Assembly: GCA_022822065.1 (NCBI GenBank) | Contig: JAJECI010000007.1 | Location: 198,346-262,345, forward strand | Origin: Candidatus Dadabacteria bacterium | GTDB lineage: Bacteria > Desulfobacterota_D > UBA1144 > Nemesobacterales > Nemesobacteraceae | DNA length: 64,000 nucleotides | Direction of reading: 5' to 3' | Shown: positions 1-8,548 of the stretch, piece after piece | How positions within the stretch are numbered: position 1 is the stretch's first letter | How the letters are laid out: every line of letters begins with the position of its first letter | The notes under the pieces: generated by a model | Database searches by the model: none | Seen by the model: the letters and a program-made list of their open reading frames with translations, nothing else | What the model was told of the DNA's origin: nothing | Program-made: the position numbers and the translations under genes

Positions 1-1938
1 GTCGACGACTAGGGTGCTTTTCCCCGAACCGGAAACTCCCGTGACGCATATGAATGTTCCGAGGGGAAAATCGACATCGATTTTCCTGAGGTTGTTTCCG
101 AAAGCTCCCCGAATCCCGACCCGGGCGCCGGAGGAGCGCCTTGAGCCGGGCACCGGGATTTTCTTTTTGCCCGAGAGGTATCTTCCGGTAACCGAACCGG
201 TGCACCGGGAGACTCTCTCGACGCTTCCAGAGCAGATAACCTCGCCTCCGAGCTCCCCCGCTCCCGGACCGACGTCGAGCACGAAGTCTGCGCTTTTTAT
301 AGTTTCTTCGTCATGCTCAACAACGATTACCGTGTTGCCCATGTCCCTTATGCTCTTTAGCGTCTCAACGAGCTTTGCGTTGTCTTTCGGGTGAAGTCCT
401 ATGGAAGGCTCGTCAAGCACATACGTTATTCCCGTAAGCTTCGATCCCACCTGAGTTGCGAGTCTCACCCTCTGAGCTTCTCCGCCCGAAAGGGTCGGTG
501 CAGTGCGGTCAAGACTCACGTAACCAAGTCCTATGTCCCCGAGAAAACCGAGCCGGGAGGATATCTCTTTTATTACCTCCCCCGCGATCTTCCTCTCCCT
601 CACGGAAAGCTCAAGCGATCCGAAGTAAGGGATGAGATCGCAAACCGCCATGCTGGCAAGATCCGATATGTTTTTTCCCCTGAAAAGCACGGAAAGGGCA
701 ATCTTGTTGAGCCTAGATCCGTCGCACTCTCTGCACGAAACCGTTCTCATGTACTTTGAGAGTTTTTCCCGAAGCTCTTCCGAGTTGGTCTGCGAATACC
801 ACTCTGTGAGCATCCCGACGATTCCAGGAAAAGCCGCGACGTATTCCCTGAGTCTTCCCCTTCTTGCTTTCCTGAAGCTTATCCTCTCCGTCCCCGAGCC
901 GTACAGTATCTTTTGTCTGTGCAGGTCGGAGAGCCGGGAAAACGGAACATCCAGCGCAAAACCGTAATGCTCGGAGAGTCCCTCGAGCATCCGGGCAATG
1001 TATTTTGAATCCTCAAACGGCTTGATCGCTCCTTCGCAAAGGGACTTCCCAGGATCCTCCACTATGAGTTCGGGATCGAAAAACGTCTCGAATCCGAGCC
1101 CCTGGCAGTTCACACATGCGCCGTAGGGACTGTTAAAGGAAAAAAGTCTGGGGGATATCTCCGGGTAGTTTATTGCGCAGCGGGGGCAGGAAAAATGTTC
1201 GCTGAAAGTAAGAGTCTTCCCGCCTTCGATCTCGCATTTCAAAAGCCCGCCCGATCTTTTAAGAGCAAGGGATACCGCGTCTGAGAGTCTTTTTTCCGAG
1301 CTCTCCCCGCGCAAAACTATATTATCCACCAGAAGTTCGATAGTGTGCTTTTTGTTGCGGGAAAGCTCTATGTCGTCTTCAAGGTCATGGGTCTCCCCGT
1401 CGATTCTAACCCTGACGAAACCTTCCCTCCTCATGTCTTCAAGCTCTTTTCTGTATATTCCTTTTCTTCCCTGAACTACCGGGGAATATACGGACACGGG
1501 TTTTCTGCCCGCTTCCTCGCGGATCCTCTCGATCATGCTAGAGGGGGTCTGGGAAGATATCTCCTCGCCGCACTCATAGCAGTGCGGTTCTCCAACCACG
1601 GAGAAAAGCACTCGCATGTAGTCATATATCTCCGTTATGGTCCCGACGGTCGAGCGGGGGTTTCTGTGAAAGGTCTTCTGATCGACCGAAACGGACGGAG
1701 AAAGGCCCTCGACGAAATCGACATCCGGCTTGTCAAGCTTCTCGACAAACTGCCTGGCGTAGGAGGAAAGCGACTCCATGAATCTTCTCTGCGCCTCGGC
1801 AAAAAGTATGTCGAAGACCAGAGAAGACTTTCCCGAACCACTCACTCCCGTGACGACAGTGAAGCTACGCCTCGGTATCTTGACGTCTATGTTCTTGAGA
1901 TTGTGCTCCCGCGCACCGATTATGCTAATGAACTTCAA
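1..1938 (-). CDS. uvrA: UvrA, excinuclease ABC subunit A (3' end beyond window)
   Basis: This is the damage-sensing ATPase of nucleotide excision repair, which works with UvrB and UvrC. The minus-strand frame is open for 646 codons from a TTG at 1938 to base 1, so the C-terminal third is missing. Visible parts are the first Walker A (GVSGSGKSS near residue 32), a CxxC...CxxC zinc module near 1120-1190, the first ABC signature (LSGGEAQR) with DEPSIGLHP, and the second Walker A (GVSGSGKST) running off the edge. TTG was chosen because the upstream in-frame stop is only 36 bases away (the stop of the preceding gene) and GGGGAG lies 8 bases before it. It appears to be the last gene of an htpX-amidotransferase-uvrA run. 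Confidence 0.96.
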   Translation of the reverse strand, partial: MKFISIIGAREHNLKNIDVKIPRRSFTVVTGVSGSGKSSLVFDILFAEAQRRFMESLSSYARQFVEKLDKPDVDFVEGLSPSVSVDQKTFHRNPRSTVGTITEIYDYMRVLFSVVGEPHCYECGEEISSQTPSSMIERIREEAGRKPVSVYSPVVQGRKGIYRKELEDMRREGFVRVRIDGETHDLEDDIELSRNKKHTIELLVDNIVLRGESSEKRLSDAVSLALKRSGGLLKCEIEGGKTLTFSEHFSCPRCAINYPEISPRLFSFNSPYGACVNCQGLGFETFFDPELIVEDPGKSLCEGAIKPFEDSKYIARMLEGLSEHYGFALDVPFSRLSDLHRQKILYGSGTERISFRKARRGRLREYVAAFPGIVGMLTEWYSQTNSEELREKLSKYMRTVSCRECDGSRLNKIALSVLFRGKNISDLASMAVCDLIPYFGSLELSVRERKIAGEVIKEISSRLGFLGDIGLGYVSLDRTAPTLSGGEAQRVRLATQVGSKLTGITYVLDEPSIGLHPKDNAKLVETLKSIRDMGNTVIVVEHDEETIKSADFVLDVGPGAGELGGEVICSGSVERVSRCTGSVTGRYLSGKKKIPVPGSRRSSGARVGIRGAFGNNLRKIDVDFPLGTFICVTGVSGSGKSTLVVD

Positions 1939-1974
1939 CCTGAAGGCTCCCCGGGGGAAAATACGCAGATAAAA

Positions 1975-2691
1975 TTACCCGATACCAAGGGAACCGTCCG
2001 CCGTCCGGGCGGCCTCGGTGAGGAACCGGGTGAAAATCAGTTCGGACAGGCGGGTCCGCTCAAGCTCGGGATGCCACTGAAAACCCATGAGGCGACCGTT
2101 GGCAGATTCAAATCCCTCCACTATTCCGTCCGGGGCCAAGGCGCTTACCCGGAGACCCTCTCCAACCCTGTTTATCGCTTGGTGGTGGTAGCTTTTTATC
2201 TCAAATTCCTTTTCTTCCGTCAAACCGCCGAAGACCGTGTCCGCGAGAACCGTAATGTCGTGAATCTCGCCCCCCTCATGACAAAGCGCATCGGGTAAAA
2301 GCGCTTTTATGTCCTGGTGAATCGAGCCCCCGTAGAAAACATTTATGAACTGCATGCCTCCGCATATCCCCAAAACCGGCATGTCTTTTTCAAGAGCAAG
2401 GCGAAGAACGCTGAATTCCGTTTCAGTTCTCTCAGGGTTCATAGGATTTATGGCGGGATGTGGGGATTCGCCGTAGAATTTCGGGTCCATGTCCCTTGAA
2501 CCCGGGATCAGAAGCCCGTCAATTGCAGAAATTATATTGAGCAGAAAATCCGAGCTTGAAGCTTCGGCAACGGTGGGAATCAGAACCGGTGCGCCACCGT
2601 AAAACTCAACTGCCTTCGAGTAGGCGGACTCTATAAAGTTTGATTTGTCCTCGAGGTCAGTCGTTATGCCGATAAGCGGTCGTGCCTTCAT
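1975..2691 (-). CDS. Class I glutamine amidotransferase, peptidase C26 / gamma-glutamyl-GABA hydrolase-like
   Basis: A 238-residue cytosolic protein of the C26 (PuuD-like) family, whose members hydrolyse gamma-glutamyl amides. The nucleophile elbow GICGG puts Cys at 110, and FQWHPE near residues 204-209 supplies the His and Glu of the triad. IPGSRDMDP near 62-70 is the family's oxyanion region. Family members act in putrescine breakdown or on folate and glutathione-like gamma-glutamyl bonds, and no other polyamine-catabolism gene sits beside it, so the substrate is open. It lies 31 bases after htpX and 36 before uvrA on the same strand, suggesting one transcript. A stand-alone glutaminase domain for another synthetase is possible but less likely given family resemblance. 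Confidence 0.85.
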   Translation of the reverse strand: MKARPLIGITTDLEDKSNFIESAYSKAVEFYGGAPVLIPTVAEASSSDFLLNIISAIDGLLIPGSRDMDPKFYGESPHPAINPMNPERTETEFSVLRLALEKDMPVLGICGGMQFINVFYGGSIHQDIKALLPDALCHEGGEIHDITVLADTVFGGLTEEKEFEIKSYHHQAINRVGEGLRVSALAPDGIVEGFESANGRLMGFQWHPELERTRLSELIFTRFLTEAARTADGSLGIG

Positions 2692-2722
2692 GTGCTCCTT
2701 TTAAAAGAGTCTTTTCTTCCGG

Positions 2723-3583
2723 TTAAAGGGAAGCGCCACCGACCATTGCTTCAAGCCTTGCGACTCTATCTTCCGTCGGAGGATGGGTGCTGAAAAGCTT
2801 TGCGAAACCTCCCCCGATCATCGGGCTCACTATCATCATGTGAGCCGTGCTCTCAGCCGCCTGTTCGCTTACCTGCAGGGGAACTCTTGACGCTCCCGCC
2901 TGAAGTTTTCTAAGGGCGTCGGCAAGATAAAGCGGGTTTCCGCATATCTCGGCCCCTGTCTTATCCGCCCCGAACTCCCTAGTTCTCGATATAGCCATCC
3001 TCACGATCATGGCCGCCATAGGGGCGATAATTGCCATGGCCAAAAGTCCCAGCATTCCTCCACCTCTTCTACCCCCTCCCCCTCCGAAGATGGCCGCAAA
3101 CTGCGCCATGTAGGCAAGGTAGCTGATGGCACCCGCGATCGTCGCCGCCACGGAGCCAATCAGTATGTCTCTGTTCCTTATATGGGCTAGTTCGTGAGCG
3201 ATTACGCCTTTAAGCTCATTCCGGTTCAAAAGCCGCATGATTCCCTGAGTAACCGCTACGGCCGAGTGGTCCGGGTCTCGTCCCGTGGCAAAGGCGTTTG
3301 GAGCCTGTTCAGGGATTATGTAAACCCGGGGCATCGGAAGCCCGGCTATCTGTGCGAGTTCCTCAACGTCGGAATAGAGTTGGGGAGAATCGTCCCTTCC
3401 GACTTCACTCGCCTTGTACATTCTGAGAACGATTTTATCGCTCCACCAGTAGCTTGCGAAATTCATAACTCCCGCGAGAACAAGTGCTATCAAAGCACCA
3501 TTTTTGCCTCCGATCATACCCCCTACCCAAACCAAGATTGCGGAGAGAAAAGCAAGCAGAAAAAGACTTTTAAGAGTGTTCAT
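2723..3583 (-). CDS. htpX: HtpX-like membrane zinc metalloprotease (M48)
   Basis: An inner-membrane M48 protease of 286 residues, the usual HtpX length, which degrades misfolded membrane proteins. Two hydrophobic segments at 5-23 and 29-46 are followed by a soluble stretch, the zinc motif HELAH at 130-134, two more membrane segments around 143-165 and 177-196, and the third zinc ligand in EFGAD (Glu near 203-204). A glycine-rich loop (about 167-177) separates the last membrane helices. It is the first gene of the run that continues into the amidotransferase and uvrA. GGAGG lies 14 bases before the ATG, further than ideal, but no better start is visible. Confidence 0.93.
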   Translation of the reverse strand: MNTLKSLFLLAFLSAILVWVGGMIGGKNGALIALVLAGVMNFASYWWSDKIVLRMYKASEVGRDDSPQLYSDVEELAQIAGLPMPRVYIIPEQAPNAFATGRDPDHSAVAVTQGIMRLLNRNELKGVIAHELAHIRNRDILIGSVAATIAGAISYLAYMAQFAAIFGGGGGRRGGGMLGLLAMAIIAPMAAMIVRMAISRTREFGADKTGAEICGNPLYLADALRKLQAGASRVPLQVSEQAAESTAHMMIVSPMIGGGFAKLFSTHPPTEDRVARLEAMVGGASL

Positions 3584-3650
3584 TTTTTATGAATGCCTCC
3601 GAAATAATTTCCAAGCCACAAGGAAAACAATAGTTTCCTCTTACAAAAAG

Positions 3651-3656
3651 TATAAT
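3651..3656 (+). promoter_or_regulatory. Candidate -10 element for the orphan gene at 3709
   Basis: A perfect TATAAT sits 52 bases before the ATG at 3709, in an AT-rich gap. No convincing -35 is seen at 16-18 bases upstream, so this is only a candidate. Confidence 0.3.
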
Positions 3657-3708
3657 AATACCGGCAGAGATAAATTCAACGGAACGGAAAGACTCTGTTT
3701 CTAAAAAA

Positions 3709-4422
3709 ATGCCAGACAAAATTTTCCAAGATATCGTAGATCAAATAAAAAACTTCGAGCAAGAATATGGTTATGAACTCGGCTGGAGATTTTTAACTTG
3801 CTCGAAAGCCGTTTTGAAAAGCAACCCGAAAGTAGCCTTCATTACATTGAATCCCGGCGGGAGTAGGGTACGAGACGATCACCCATCAGCTAGTTGTGAA
3901 AACGGCAATGCCTACTTAGTTGAAAGCTGGAAGAATCAAAGGCCGGGGGAAAGCCTTTTACAAAAACAAGTTCAGAAAATGTTCGACAAAATTCGCGAGA
4001 AGGCAAATTGCCACGGGGGAATGCGTAAACTGATTGAATCGACTTTGTCCGGCTATTTCATACCTTTTAGGTCTCCAAACCGAAATGACCTGAAGCACAA
4101 AAAAGAAGCTTTTGACTTCGGAGAAAAGATATGGCTAAAGATACTGGAAACCGTTCAACCAGAGTTGTTTATATGTATTGAGAAAGAAACGGCCAAACGC
4201 CTAAAAAAAATAATCGAAACCACTTACGACCTGCCTGAAAGTAAATCATATAAACTGCAAACGGGCTGGGGGAATTATACCGCTGATATCTTTGAGTTCG
4301 GCAGTAACGCCGAGGTCAAACTTCTACGACTCCCTCATCTGTCCAGATTCACGTTGTTCACAAGTAAAAAGTGCGAGAAAGAAGTCGACAATATCTTCTC
4401 GCGGTTCTGCTCTAAGCCCTAA
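3709..4422 (+). CDS. Hypothetical protein, possible divergent uracil-DNA-glycosylase-fold protein
   Basis: I do not recognise a named family with certainty. The 237-residue protein has no signal peptide or membrane segment. Its motif order resembles the UDG superfamily: a strand ending in TLNPGGS (46-52, compare motif A GxxPG), then GYFIPFRSPN (115-124, compare the N-x-x-P-x-R loop), then PELFICIEKETA (151-162, compare the PEVIVSLG helix start of the UDG at 12283), then LRLPHLSRF (206-214, compare the HPS-type motif B). If this holds, it could act on modified bases or nucleotides. It is visibly more AT-rich than its neighbours and has no operon partner, which suggests acquisition. The shine-dalgarno is weak. 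The fold assignment is inference. Confidence 0.6.
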   Translation: MPDKIFQDIVDQIKNFEQEYGYELGWRFLTCSKAVLKSNPKVAFITLNPGGSRVRDDHPSASCENGNAYLVESWKNQRPGESLLQKQVQKMFDKIREKANCHGGMRKLIESTLSGYFIPFRSPNRNDLKHKKEAFDFGEKIWLKILETVQPELFICIEKETAKRLKKIIETTYDLPESKSYKLQTGWGNYTADIFEFGSNAEVKLLRLPHLSRFTLFTSKKCEKEVDNIFSRFCSKP

Positions 4423-4543
4423 CCTGCCCCATTGAAATCCTGATCAGCACCCAGAACAAAGTTCTAAGGATTTCCCGCCATTTATCCGTCGGATTCTGAC
4501 GGTTATACTTGGCACTGAAAAACCACTCGGGTGATTTAGAAAA

Positions 4544-6460
4544 ATGTCTCTTTTAAGTTTAAAAAAATACGAAGTGATAGTGATCGGAGCAGGCCACGCC
4601 GGGTGCGAGGCAGCACTCGCCGCGGCCAGAATGGACTGTACGACCCTGGTTCTCACGGCGAATATAGACACAATCGGGCTCATGTCGTGTAATCCTTCAA
4701 TAGGAGGAGTCGGCAAAGGTCATCTTGTAAAGGAAATAGACGCGCTTGGCGGAGAAATGGGAAAAGCCGCCGATACCGCGGCCATACAGTTCAGGAGACT
4801 CAACACCCGGAAGGGAGCGGCAGTGCAGGCAACCAGGATACAGGCCGATCGCCAGAGCTACAGAACCTACATGAAAAAGGCTCTTGAGAGCGAACCCAAC
4901 ATAGAGATAAAACAGGCGATGGTCGAAGAGTTTCTGGTCGACGGCAAAAAAGTCGCGGGGGTTAAAACCGCCCTCGGGGAGAAGTTCTTCTCGGACACCC
5001 TAGTAGTCACCCCGGGAACATTCCCTGGAGGACTAATACACATAGGGCTTACCCGGATCTCGTCGGGGCGGGCTGGGGAAGCCGCCGCGGGAGCCATATC
5101 GAACTCCTTCGCGGATCTGGGTTTCACAACAGGCAGGCTTAAAACCGGAACCCCTCCGCGCTTTGACGGAAGGACCATCGAGTGGGACAAGCTTGAGAGA
5201 CAGGACGGAGATGAGGATCCGGTGCCCTTTTCCTTTTCTCCCGGAAAAATCACGACCGAGCAGATGCCGTGCTACATAACCTACACGAACGAGGAAACCC
5301 ACCGCGTGATAAACGAAAACATGGACAAGTCCCCTCTTTACTCAGGCCTCATAAAGGGAATAGGTCCCAGGTACTGTCCTTCTATAGAGGACAAGGTAGT
5401 GAAGTTTCCCGACCGGAACCGCCACCAGATATTTCTCGAACCGGAGGGAAGAAACACCTATGAGATCTATCCCAACGGAATTTCAACCAGCCTCCCCATA
5501 GAAGTTCAGCATGAGTTCTCAAGAACCATGGAAGGCCTTCGCAACGTCGAAATAATGAGGCCGGGATACGCGGTTGAATACGACTTTCTCGATCCCACTC
5601 AGCTCGGCACGACCCTTGAATCGAAGCTTCTCGCAAACATATTCTTCGCGGGGCAGGTGAACGGAACCACTGGCTATGAGGAGGCGGCAAGCCAAGGACT
5701 CATGGCGGGCATAAACGCGGCGCTTCGGGTGAAAGGCAAGGATCCTTTCGTACTCGGGCGCTCGGAGGCCTATATAGGAATCCTGATCGATGATCTGGTC
5801 ACAAAAGGGGTTGACGAGCCCTACAGAATGTTCACCTCCAGGGCCGAGTACAGGCTCATACTTAGGGAGGATAACGCCGACCTTAGGCTCGGGGAGCTGG
5901 GACACGGCATAGGACTTCTCGGCGATGAGCGGATGGAGGAATTCCGCGCCAGAAAAACCGCGCTTGAAAGCGAACTCGCGAGGCTTGAGAATGAAAAGGT
6001 GGTTCCAAACGAGAAGACAAACAGGATTCTTGAGAATCTCGGTTCCCAGAGGATCAAAAAGCCACAGAGCCTAAAAGAGATACTCAGAAGACCCGGCTTC
6101 ACGTACGAAATGCTCGGCTTTATAGACTCCGCCGCGAATCCCGACATCTCCCCGAAGCTCGGAGCGCAGATAGAGATGGAAGTGAAATACGAGGGCTACA
6201 TAAAAAGGCAGAAAGAAGAGGTCGGGAAATTACAAAAATTCGAGAACATGAAAATCCCGGAAAAGTTCGAGTACGGAAGCATCCCGGGACTTTCAAATGA
6301 AATCGTTCAGAAACTGTCAAGAATAAAACCTGAATCGGTGGGGCAGGCAAGCCGCGTTTCAGGCATAACGCCCGCCGCTATATCCGTTCTGCTTGTGCAT
6401 ATAAGGAAAACGCGGGGGCTTGAGCAGGAAGCTCAGTTGAAATCAAGTTCCCCGTCGTAA
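4544..6460 (+). CDS. mnmG: MnmG (GidA), tRNA uridine-5-carboxymethylaminomethyl modification FAD enzyme
   Basis: With MnmE, this flavoprotein installs carboxymethylaminomethyl groups on U34 of tRNAs that read split codon boxes. It is 638 residues, full length for the family. The FAD-binding Rossmann motif GAGHAG is at 15-20. The signatures SCNPSIGG and KTGTPPR and the C-terminal tRNA-binding helical domain (from about 550) are present. It starts at the ATG in a run of A and T without a strong ribosome site. MnmE is not in the window. Its last 28 bases overlap the 3' end of a minus-strand 57-codon gene. Confidence 0.97.
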   Translation: MSLLSLKKYEVIVIGAGHAGCEAALAAARMDCTTLVLTANIDTIGLMSCNPSIGGVGKGHLVKEIDALGGEMGKAADTAAIQFRRLNTRKGAAVQATRIQADRQSYRTYMKKALESEPNIEIKQAMVEEFLVDGKKVAGVKTALGEKFFSDTLVVTPGTFPGGLIHIGLTRISSGRAGEAAAGAISNSFADLGFTTGRLKTGTPPRFDGRTIEWDKLERQDGDEDPVPFSFSPGKITTEQMPCYITYTNEETHRVINENMDKSPLYSGLIKGIGPRYCPSIEDKVVKFPDRNRHQIFLEPEGRNTYEIYPNGISTSLPIEVQHEFSRTMEGLRNVEIMRPGYAVEYDFLDPTQLGTTLESKLLANIFFAGQVNGTTGYEEAASQGLMAGINAALRVKGKDPFVLGRSEAYIGILIDDLVTKGVDEPYRMFTSRAEYRLILREDNADLRLGELGHGIGLLGDERMEEFRARKTALESELARLENEKVVPNEKTNRILENLGSQRIKKPQSLKEILRRPGFTYEMLGFIDSAANPDISPKLGAQIEMEVKYEGYIKRQKEEVGKLQKFENMKIPEKFEYGSIPGLSNEIVQKLSRIKPESVGQASRVSGITPAAISVLLVHIRKTRGLEQEAQLKSSSPS

Positions 6461-6606
6461 AGGCTGTCGGCTCCCTCCATCTCTTCAAGCTCCTGCTCGT
6501 AAAGCTCCATGGCGTCGCAGTCGCTTCCGATGTAACCGGAACCGTCTGGATCCTGCATCATCTCCACAAGATCTCTTACCTTTTTCTCATTCCTTCTCTT
6601 AGTCAT
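6433..6606 (-). CDS. Small acidic hypothetical protein (57 aa), antisense-overlapping the mnmG 3' end
   Basis: A short frame with a basic head (MTKRRNEKK) and a strongly acidic rest (DPDGSGYIGSDCD, then YEQELEEMEGAD). Three lines of evidence support it as real: a GGGGGG ribosome site 5 bases before the ATG, a near-consensus promoter directly upstream (6637-6664), and an open frame that fills the space between promoter and the mnmG stop. It ends 28 bases inside mnmG on the opposite strand. I know no family for it. One Cys (position 30) and no membrane segment are seen. Such small acidic proteins can be regulators or binding partners of other proteins, but nothing here shows which. Confidence 0.65.
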   Translation of the reverse strand: MTKRRNEKKVRDLVEMMQDPDGSGYIGSDCDAMELYEQELEEMEGADSLYDGELDFN

Positions 6607-6636
6607 TTGTTCCCCCCTGGAAAAAATTCTACATAG

Positions 6637-6664
6637 ATTATAGAAACAGTTTTCACAAATGCAA
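6637..6664 (-). promoter_or_regulatory. Sigma-70 promoter for the 57-aa gene
   Basis: On the minus strand, TTGCAT (6664-6659) and a perfect TATAAT (6642-6637) are 16 bases apart. Transcription would begin near 6630, giving a leader of about 24 bases that carries GGGGGG before the ATG at 6606. Confidence 0.65.
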
Positions 6665-6763
6665 CAGTCCTGGCAAAAAAAATCTAACCCCTCGGCGCAA
6701 TCAGAACGGCATCCCGTTCGTCTCTAAAAGTAAGTAACCATCATGTTAAAGGAGGTGTACAAC

Positions 6764-7147
6764 ATGAAGAGCATTACGGTAATACTGGTCTTGCTGGCTT
6801 TCACTCTGACCGCCTTTGCTGCGAACGACCCGAGCATCAAAGGGGAGAAGCGCCGCGCGATCCAGGCAGCGATGGAAGAACACATCGGCCAGAACACTGT
6901 GAACGGGCATTACATTCTGTATGATACAATCACGGATGATGTCCTAAAGCTGAAACTCGCAAAGTTACATGACGGAATCGTGAAAAAGGCCGATTACTAC
7001 ATCAGTTGCGCGGATTTCCACGACCGCGACGGTACTTATTTTGACCTCGATTTTATGGTGGTCGAAAAAGACGGCAAGTTCAGAGCCTTACAAGGCATTG
7101 TACACAAGGTCGGGGACGTCAAACGGAAGTATCATCTGGAAGACTGA
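6764..7147 (+). CDS. Small secreted protein of unknown function, first gene of a sigma/anti-sigma island
   Basis: A 127-residue protein starting at the ATG 7 bases after a perfect AAAGGAGGT, not at the ATG 21 bases upstream that precedes this ribosome site. Residues 1-20 are a clear signal peptide ending TAFAAND, so the mature part is periplasmic or exported. The mature domain is charged and holds one Cys in YISCADF with DLDFMVVEKDGK after it, suggesting a small alpha/beta fold. I do not recognise a named domain. It is followed 70 bases later by an ECF sigma factor and a membrane-bound putative anti-sigma, so it may be their target or a sensor input. Confidence 0.75.
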   Translation: MKSITVILVLLAFTLTAFAANDPSIKGEKRRAIQAAMEEHIGQNTVNGHYILYDTITDDVLKLKLAKLHDGIVKKADYYISCADFHDRDGTYFDLDFMVVEKDGKFRALQGIVHKVGDVKRKYHLED

Positions 7148-7217
7148 GGCAGGCACGAAAACACAGAAACTCGGAAGCGGCAGAGGCGGCCGGGGTCGTG
7201 CCTAGCCGCGCGAAGCC

Positions 7218-7688
7218 ATGGCGGAATTACCATCACTCAGTGCAGAAGAACTATTACAAAGCGGATTTCAGTATGCCTACGCACTCACGCATCACTATCA
7301 TGATGCTGAGGATCTAGTGCAGGCTGCCTGGCTAAAATTGCATCAACGGTATGGAACGGTGACAACGAAGGCTCTTTTCTTTACAACTATCCGAAACCTA
7401 TACATAGACCAATACCGCAGACGGAAACGCATCCGGTTTATCACGCTCACCAGCGAACATGAGCACTTCTCGGCTTCAGGAAAGACCGCTAGAGAAGAAA
7501 CAAAGGTCGCGACAGAGCAGATGCTCGCCAAGCTGCGGGATATTGAGCGGGAAGCACTGTTTCTACATATCGTCGAGGGTTACTCCGCTAACGAGATTGC
7601 CACCCTCACCGGTAGACCGCGGGGAACTGTTCTGAGTCTTATTCATCGAAGCAGAAAGAAACTGGCCGCCTTGGATATAGCTGACTAA
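7218..7688 (+). CDS. ECF-type RNA polymerase sigma factor
   Basis: A 156-residue sigma-70 family protein with only regions 2 and 4, the ECF pattern. Region 2 runs from about residue 15 to 75 (HDAEDLVQAAWLKL, then TTIRNLYIDQYRRRK). Region 4 runs from about 108 to 150 (LRDIEREALFLHIVEGYS, a helix-turn-helix with NEIATLTGRPRGTVLSLIHR). It would direct RNA polymerase to a small set of promoters, probably including its own. It is 5 bases upstream of the membrane protein that probably holds it inactive. The class of signal is not evident from sequence. Confidence 0.9.
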   Translation: MAELPSLSAEELLQSGFQYAYALTHHYHDAEDLVQAAWLKLHQRYGTVTTKALFFTTIRNLYIDQYRRRKRIRFITLTSEHEHFSASGKTAREETKVATEQMLAKLRDIEREALFLHIVEGYSANEIATLTGRPRGTVLSLIHRSRKKLAALDIAD

Positions 7689-7693
7689 GTATC

Positions 7694-8260
7694 ATGAAGA
7701 ATCTGGAGCAAGAACTCAAAAACTACTATCAAAGCAAGCGCCTTGCGTCGCACAGGGTCGCGGCAATACAAGCCTCCGTCCACAAGACGGGCAAAACCCG
7801 CCACCGTGTTTCTTATCTTATCCCGTTGGCCGCAACCGTACTGCTGACAATCGGAATTGGGTTATGGTTGTACATGAGTACGGACAGCAGCTTTACCCAT
7901 GAGGTGGTCTCCGAGATCGGACACAATCACCACCAACACGGCGCACTGATGGTGGAATCAGGCCAGTACGGCGTTGTACAGGCCGCTCTCAGTAAGTTGG
8001 ATTTCCCCATCCGACCCCGGCGCGATGAATTGGTTAAGGATTTCGTCCTCGTAGGCGGCAAGTACTGCACCATTCAGGGTTCCCGTGCAGCTCAATTGAA
8101 GTTGAGGCACCGCAAAAGCCAAATTATTCATACCTTATATGTCTTGCCGATGGCGGATGAAATAAAAGATATCGAACCAGGTGTCTATAAAACGAACGGC
8201 TTGCAAGTAGAGCTGTGGACCGATCAGTTGCTTCTCTACGGCCTTGCCCACGGTCAATAA
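7694..8260 (+). CDS. Putative membrane-anchored anti-sigma factor
   Basis: A 188-residue protein with a short basic N-terminal part (1-39), one membrane helix (about 41-60) and a periplasmic part of about 125 residues containing a His cluster (GHNHHQHG, 77-84) and a Cys near 120. This topology and its place 5 bases after an ECF sigma gene are typical of anti-sigma factors. The N-terminal part is too short for a classical zinc anti-sigma domain and lacks the HxxxCxxC motif, so the assignment rests on context. The His-rich patch after the membrane helix could bind metal; this is inference. Confidence 0.65.
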   Translation: MKNLEQELKNYYQSKRLASHRVAAIQASVHKTGKTRHRVSYLIPLAATVLLTIGIGLWLYMSTDSSFTHEVVSEIGHNHHQHGALMVESGQYGVVQAALSKLDFPIRPRRDELVKDFVLVGGKYCTIQGSRAAQLKLRHRKSQIIHTLYVLPMADEIKDIEPGVYKTNGLQVELWTDQLLLYGLAHGQ

Positions 8261-8363
8261 TCGATTAGAAAGCAACTATCTTGGATAAACAAGTAGTCAT
8301 CGACTTATATCTATTCTTTATTTTGCTTGAGATAACTGAAATTTGTGGGATTTCTTAAAACTA

Positions 8364-8376
8364 ATCACAGTGTGAT
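8364..8376. repeat. 13-base perfect palindrome in the gap after the anti-sigma gene
   Basis: ATCACA and TGTGAT flank a central G. It resembles a small regulator site, but it lies about 104 bases downstream of the anti-sigma gene and no plus-strand gene follows, so a regulatory role is doubtful. The rest of 8261-8450 is AT-rich and shows nothing else. Confidence 0.25.
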
Positions 8377-8450
8377 AAGATCCGTCAAAAACTGTATTTC
8401 TTGAAATTTATACTTGATAGTGAACGCGCGCGGTCATGTAAGTTCAGGAT

Positions 8451-8531
8451 TAGGGGATAGCAAAAGGGTCGGGTTTCAGGCTTCCTCCTTTCCCGACCCT
8501 TAAAGCCACGTTCCGGGCTTGCTGTCCCCTA
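8451..8531 (-). terminator. Large nested hairpin between convergent genes, probable terminator of the DUF255 gene
   Basis: Outer arms 8451-8463 and 8519-8531 pair over 13 bases with one wobble. Inner arms AAGGGTCGGG (8464-8473) and CCCGACCCTT (8492-8501) pair perfectly and abut the outer left arm. On the minus strand the inner stem is followed by a short T run, and the structure begins 18 bases after the stop of the DUF255 gene. It may also stop transcription from the sigma island. Confidence 0.55.
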
Positions 8532-8548
8532 TTATACCGCAAACACCC

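Noticed and set aside
1345-2298. Plus-strand open frame of 317 codons
   Set aside because: It is antisense to uvrA and the amidotransferase, both supported by motifs.
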